DNA from: Vermiculatibacterium agrestimuris
Lineage (GTDB): Bacteria; Bacillota; Clostridia; Oscillospirales; Oscillospiraceae
Direction: 5' to 3'
NCBI RefSeq assembly: GCF_943193085.1
Contig: NZ_CALPCU010000032.1
Location: 1 to 17,646, forward strand
Length of the DNA stretch: 17,646 bases
A model generated the notes under the pieces. The model was not told the DNA's origin. It saw only the letters and a program-made list of their open reading frames with translations, and searched no databases. A program made the position numbers and the translations under genes. Shown in pieces: positions 14,204 through 17,646 of the stretch; position 1 is the first letter of the stretch, and the number at the start of each line of letters is the position of its first letter.

Positions 14204-17200
14204 AGAATTTGAAACGGATCTGGAAGAAGGGAGTGGCGTTCCTGCTGGCCGCCACCATGTCCCTGTCTATGCTCCCGGTAACGGCATTTGCGGCGAAGAA
14301 GCCTAATTATGTGACATCTAATTTGACATACAACAAGGACACGGGCAAAGTTACAGGTACTGTAACTTTGACTGGGTGTCCTACGGCTGTTATTGGACTC
14401 CATGTAGCAATTGTATGTGCCACAGTAAGTCCCACGTTTGGTGCAAGTGATTTGACAGCTCCCGCTGGTGGCGACAGTAATGGGTTTGAGCCAGGACAGA
14501 CAACAGATGCGAATACTATGCCAGTCATTCAAATCAATACACAGACATCGGGTAGCTCAACAACGACTATTAATGTTGACCATTTTTTAGGCAGCTTTAA
14601 TGATTTTAAGGCGATACCGACCAACCCTGGTAGCTATTATGTTGGTGCTAATGAGTTTGAGTATTCGGTTTTTGTAAGAGATGGACAGACCAACTATGAT
14701 GATATACATGCTTTCACCATCCCCCTTTCCGCCGCGGCGGAGCTGGAGGCCTCTCCCAATCCTGTTATTTTTGTCGGCACAGGAACAGAAACCATCACCC
14801 TAACTAACCTTGTTGCAGGTACTACCGCTACAAATGTGAAGGCCACGATTTCCGACAGTAATATGGAGATCTTGCCCGGAACCGGTGGCATCGCTGGTAT
14901 TAACGGCGCTGGTGGTACAGTGAGCACCTCCGGTACCTTTACCCTTGACAACCAAAGTACGACTGCTCGGTCGGCAACCTTGACTATTACCTATGACGAT
15001 TCTGCCGCAGGAGCGCAAACACCTATCACGATCGATGTCTATGTGGTGGCTGGCGTTGCGGGTATTCGGCCTGTCCCGACTTCAATTGAGTTGTCCACCA
15101 CTAAGACATCAGACGATCTCTCTTTTGATGTAACTGGATGGAGTGGACGTGGAGCGAAGCCAAACTACTATATCGACGTTTCTACAATAGATATTAGTCC
15201 TGGATTTACTATTGACGCCTCAACAGCAAATGGAACAGGAGGTATTTTTACACGGTTTGCCTCGGTGGAGCAGATATCGCAAAAGGGGACGCTGCAATTT
15301 GCAAATCAAATAAAGATCAGTGTAGACAGTGGAACCCCTACAGGAACTACTGGTTATCTTTCATTTGTATACTATCAAATAAACAATAGTACTAAGCCTA
15401 CGGTTGATACGATACAAACAAACGCGAACAGAAGAGTTGTCAGAGTTCCTATCACTTATGAAGACGCGGGTACCCCCACCGAGCCGGTGATCACCTTCTC
15501 GGCCGGTACCGGCGGTACGCTGACTGGCAGCGCTACACCCACTGTCAGCGGCGGTAAGGTGGCTGTTGGGGATATCCCCACCGCCACCCGCTCGGGCTAC
15601 AAGTTCCTGGGCTGGAGCGGCGGCACCCTGACCAACGCCACGGCCGCCCAGGTGGCCGCCGTGACCCACAGCGCGGACACCACCTATACCGCCCAGTGGG
15701 AGCAGCAGTACCGGGTGACGTACAATTCTAATCTGCCTGCCGGGGCTTCGGTCAGCAATATGCCCACCAGCCCCAGCGCGTACCTGGACAAGGGCAGCAA
15801 CTATACCCTGGTGGGTACGCCCAGTTGCAGCGGCGCTACGGATGGCCACGCCTATAAGTTCAAGGGTTGGGGTGCAACTGCCAACGCCACTACGACAATT
15901 ACTGCTATCAACAATATCAGCAAGGATGAGACCGTCTACGCTATCTGGGAGGCTCTGCCCCAGGTGACCTTCAAGATTGGTACCGGCGGTAAGTTCAGCG
16001 ACAATACCACGGCGGACAAGAAGGTCAACGCTAACGCTAGCGGCGCTGTCACCGCTCCTGCTGTAACAGCCAACACCGGTTATAGCTTCAAGGGCTGGAG
16101 TGACGGTACCAATACCCTTACCGAGGCCCAGGTCAACGCCAAGAACCACACTGCTGACACCACCTACACCGCCCAGTGGGAGCTGCGAAAGGTCACCAGC
16201 GGTACACCGGACGCGAACAACAACCTGGTGGAAGGTTCGACCATTTCTTTGGAAAAGGTCACACTGAGTGACGGTACGGATATTGCAAAAGCGAGTTATG
16301 CCAGTTCTGATTTGGCAAACTTCGAATGGTACATCGTCAACAGCGGTGTTACGCCTGTGCCTGGTACGCATACCCCCGTACAGAGCAACGACAAGACCGG
16401 CAACTATCTCATTCCCACCGGAACCGCACCCACGCAGCACGTGTGGGTTCTGGTCAAGGGCGGAGGTACGAACATCAGTGACGAGCCTTGCCTGATCGAT
16501 ATGGGACCCGTGGGTGTGGAGTCCTTCACCTACGAGGTGGAGATCCATGTGAGCGGCAGCAAGCCCGCTACCGTGCCTAACGGACTTACTGCTTCGCTGT
16601 CTACTACCAATCTGGAGGCAGGCAAGAGCTACGGCGTAACAGCTTCCGTCGGTGGCAACAGCGCCAATAAATATAAGTTCTCGGGCTGGAGCGACAGTCT
16701 TACTTCGGGAAGCAGCTTTAATCCGGCTGCGGGCAGCGTGTCTGTTTACTCTGTGCCCGCAACGACCACAGGCACTGGACTTGTTTCCAAGCCCGGCAAG
16801 AACTATATCTACGCCAACTTTGTGCCCATTCCCCACCTGACCCTCACGAATAGCGGCGGCGCCACTGGCGCCCAGGCATTCAAGGGCCAGCTGGGCAACG
16901 ACGGCAAGGATTCCGCCCGGAATGTGACCTACACCTTCCCCGCGGGGAGCAAGTTTACCGCCTCTACCACCCCCGGCGCCACAGTGGCCGTGGGCGCCGG
17001 CACGGCGGGCAACCTGGTCATCGAGTGCACCGAGACTGCCCCCGGCACCTATACCGACACCCTCACCATCACCTATGAGGACGCCGATGGGGTGAAGTAT
17101 ACCCTCACCCAGCCGGTGGCCTACACCGTGACGGTGCCCACCAAGACCGTCCATGTGGAGGTGGCGGTGGACGGCGGCTCCGCCAGCGACACCCTGCCTG

Positions 17201-17646
17201 CCAATACCACTGTGAGCCCCACGAAGGCCAATCCCGTCACCCTGGAGGGCGGGGACAGCACTCTGCTCTCCACCAACACCAGCAACCGGGGCTACCGGTT
17301 CACCGGCTGGAGCGCGGTGGCCGCCGCCAACGGCAGCCTGAGCACCACCGCCGCGGCCACTAACAACGGCGGCACCACCACCTTCATCATGGCCGACCCG
17401 GTGCCCAGCACGGATGTGACCGTGGTGGCCAACTACATCACGGTTCCCTGGCTGGAGGCCGGGAGCAAGATCCCGGGCGGCCACGCCACCGGTACAAGCC
17501 CCACGGTGAAGCCCGCCACCGTAGAGATCAACAACACCGGCGCGGCCAACGCCACCGCCGTGAAGGTCAGCGTGGACGACAGCCGCTTTGAGCTGGCCAC
17601 CGGCGGCATGACCGCCACGGGCAACACCGTTGCCGCCGGCGGCCCC
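14200..17646 (+). CDS. Secreted InlB-B/Ig-like repeat surface protein, 3'-truncated
   Basis: Open from ATG 14200 to the last base, 1149 codons, so the C-terminus is missing. The signal peptide is MKNLKRIWKKG plus a hydrophobic core ending VTAFA-A (cleavage near residue 31 or 32). Residues about 33-180 are an unassigned beta-rich domain. Residues about 183-286 look Ig-like (PVIFVGTGTETITLTN, ATLTITYDD). Residues about 428-662 are three Listeria-Bacteroides (InlB B) repeats with GYKFLGW, YKFKGW, GYSFKGW and closing YTAQWE or YAIWE. Two more divergent B-type repeats (KYKFSGW, GYRFTGW) alternate with further Ig-like domains (HLTLTNSGG; PATVEINNTG at the end). B repeats form beta-rich stalks in Gram-positive adhesins. 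Role inferred: exported adhesin or stalk protein, co-translated with gene 2. DNA from about 14310 to 15460 is much AT-richer than the rest of the gene. Confidence 0.92.
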   Translation, partial: MKNLKRIWKKGVAFLLAATMSLSMLPVTAFAAKKPNYVTSNLTYNKDTGKVTGTVTLTGCPTAVIGLHVAIVCATVSPTFGASDLTAPAGGDSNGFEPGQTTDANTMPVIQINTQTSGSSTTTINVDHFLGSFNDFKAIPTNPGSYYVGANEFEYSVFVRDGQTNYDDIHAFTIPLSAAAELEASPNPVIFVGTGTETITLTNLVAGTTATNVKATISDSNMEILPGTGGIAGINGAGGTVSTSGTFTLDNQSTTARSATLTITYDDSAAGAQTPITIDVYVVAGVAGIRPVPTSIELSTTKTSDDLSFDVTGWSGRGAKPNYYIDVSTIDISPGFTIDASTANGTGGIFTRFASVEQISQKGTLQFANQIKISVDSGTPTGTTGYLSFVYYQINNSTKPTVDTIQTNANRRVVRVPITYEDAGTPTEPVITFSAGTGGTLTGSATPTVSGGKVAVGDIPTATRSGYKFLGWSGGTLTNATAAQVAAVTHSADTTYTAQWEQQYRVTYNSNLPAGASVSNMPTSPSAYLDKGSNYTLVGTPSCSGATDGHAYKFKGWGATANATTTITAINNISKDETVYAIWEALPQVTFKIGTGGKFSDNTTADKKVNANASGAVTAPAVTANTGYSFKGWSDGTNTLTEAQVNAKNHTADTTYTAQWELRKVTSGTPDANNNLVEGSTISLEKVTLSDGTDIAKASYASSDLANFEWYIVNSGVTPVPGTHTPVQSNDKTGNYLIPTGTAPTQHVWVLVKGGGTNISDEPCLIDMGPVGVESFTYEVEIHVSGSKPATVPNGLTASLSTTNLEAGKSYGVTASVGGNSANKYKFSGWSDSLTSGSSFNPAAGSVSVYSVPATTTGTGLVSKPGKNYIYANFVPIPHLTLTNSGGATGAQAFKGQLGNDGKDSARNVTYTFPAGSKFTASTTPGATVAVGAGTAGNLVIECTETAPGTYTDTLTITYEDADGVKYTLTQPVAYTVTVPTKTVHVEVAVDGGSASDTLPANTTVSPTKANPVTLEGGDSTLLSTNTSNRGYRFTGWSAVAAANGSLSTTAAATNNGGTTTFIMADPVPSTDVTVVANYITVPWLEAGSKIPGGHATGTSPTVKPATVEINNTGAANATAVKVSVDDSRFELATGGMTATGNTVAAGGP
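15481..16185 (+). repeat. Three InlB-B (Listeria-Bacteroides) type repeats
   Basis: Copies at about 15481-15705, 15709-15957 and 15961-16185. Each runs from a beta strand (VITFSAGTGG, YRVTYNSN, VTFKIGTGG) through G-Y/H-x-F/Y-K-F-x-G-W to a final strand (TYTAQWE, VYAIWE, TYTAQWE). Copies 1 and 3 also share HSADTTYTAQWE or HTADTTYTAQWE. The layout matches the InlB B-repeat family, a beta-grasp-like unit found in surface proteins. Confidence 0.82.
16522..17463 (+). repeat. Alternating divergent B-type and Ig-like repeats
   Basis: A divergent B-type repeat (about 16522-16833, with YEVEIHVSG, KYKFSGWSD, YIYANFVP) is followed by an Ig-like domain (about 16837-17136, with LTLTNSGG and DTLTITYEDADG). 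A second divergent B-type repeat follows (about 17149-17460, with VHVEVAVDGG, GYRFTGWSA, VTVVANYI). The B-type units end in ANF or ANY instead of AQW. A further Ig-like copy (PATVEINNTGAANATAVKV) starts near 17515 and is cut by the window end. Confidence 0.65.

Noticed and set aside
14858..14890. LPGTGG in gene 3 as a sortase-like motif
   Set aside because: It lies in the N-terminal region inside an Ig-like domain, with no hydrophobic segment or basic tail after it.
14310..15460. Diversity-generating retroelement target
   Set aside because: No reverse transcriptase, template repeat or adenine-biased variable tract is visible in the window; the AT-rich block fits cassette exchange better.
15361..17484. 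Long open frame on the minus strand (about 700 codons) opposite gene 3
   Set aside because: It mirrors a GC-rich repetitive gene with strong plus-strand domain evidence; its Gly/Ala/His/Val-rich product has no recognisable domain and no convincing ribosome binding site.
1..17646. Frequent GGTACC hexamers as a possible site-specific signal
   Set aside because: They mostly fall on Gly-Thr codon pairs (GGT ACC) in Thr/Gly-rich proteins and show no regular spacing or strand pattern.

Overview
The window holds three very large plus-strand genes packed head to tail, all apparently for secreted, repeat-built surface proteins. There is no sign of RNA genes, transposases or a CRISPR array. The signal peptides are of Gram-positive type, the Shine-Dalgarno sequences are strong (GGGAGG), the coding DNA is mostly GC-rich, one protein has a dockerin-like module and another has Listeria-Bacteroides (InlB B) repeats. 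Together these suggest a Gram-positive gut Clostridia, plausibly of the Oscillospiraceae. This lineage call is inference from style, not from a marker gene.

Region 1 (1-7809): the 3' part of a giant gene whose start lies upstream. It encodes tandem ~510-residue modules (one 5'-clipped, two complete, two cut to their first third, one divergent). These are followed by a beta domain and a dockerin-like pair of calcium loops, nine copies of an unusual 14-residue repeat with the core P-x-W-A, and a Pro/Glu-rich tail. No sortase motif or membrane anchor follows.

Region 2 (7810-7978): an AT-rich gap with a possible promoter, a long-range inverted repeat and a perfect 9-bp hairpin that abuts the ribosome binding site of the next gene.

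Region 3 (7979-14203): a 2074-residue secreted protein. It has a beta-rich N-terminal part with a weak cohesin-like look, then a Trp-rich central region with seven copies of a helical motif of the form W-x-x-h-Q-[YHN]-x-L (h, hydrophobic), then a Thr-rich segment, six 12-residue Glu/Pro repeats and an odd basic tail.

Region 4 (14200 to the end): overlaps the previous stop by four bases (ATGA). It encodes a third secreted protein of Ig-like and InlB-B-type repeats and runs off the window.

The spacing and the ATGA overlap suggest co-expression, at least of genes 2 and 3. The likely joint role is a cell-surface or extracellular assembly, with a dockerin on protein 1 and a possible (unproven) cohesin-like partner on protein 2. 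Base composition swings sharply inside genes 2 and 3, and the modules of gene 1 are mosaics of each other. The locus therefore looks like a recombining, possibly antigenically variable, surface-protein cluster. The least explained items are the 14-residue P-x-W-A repeat and the Trp-rich Q-motif repeat.
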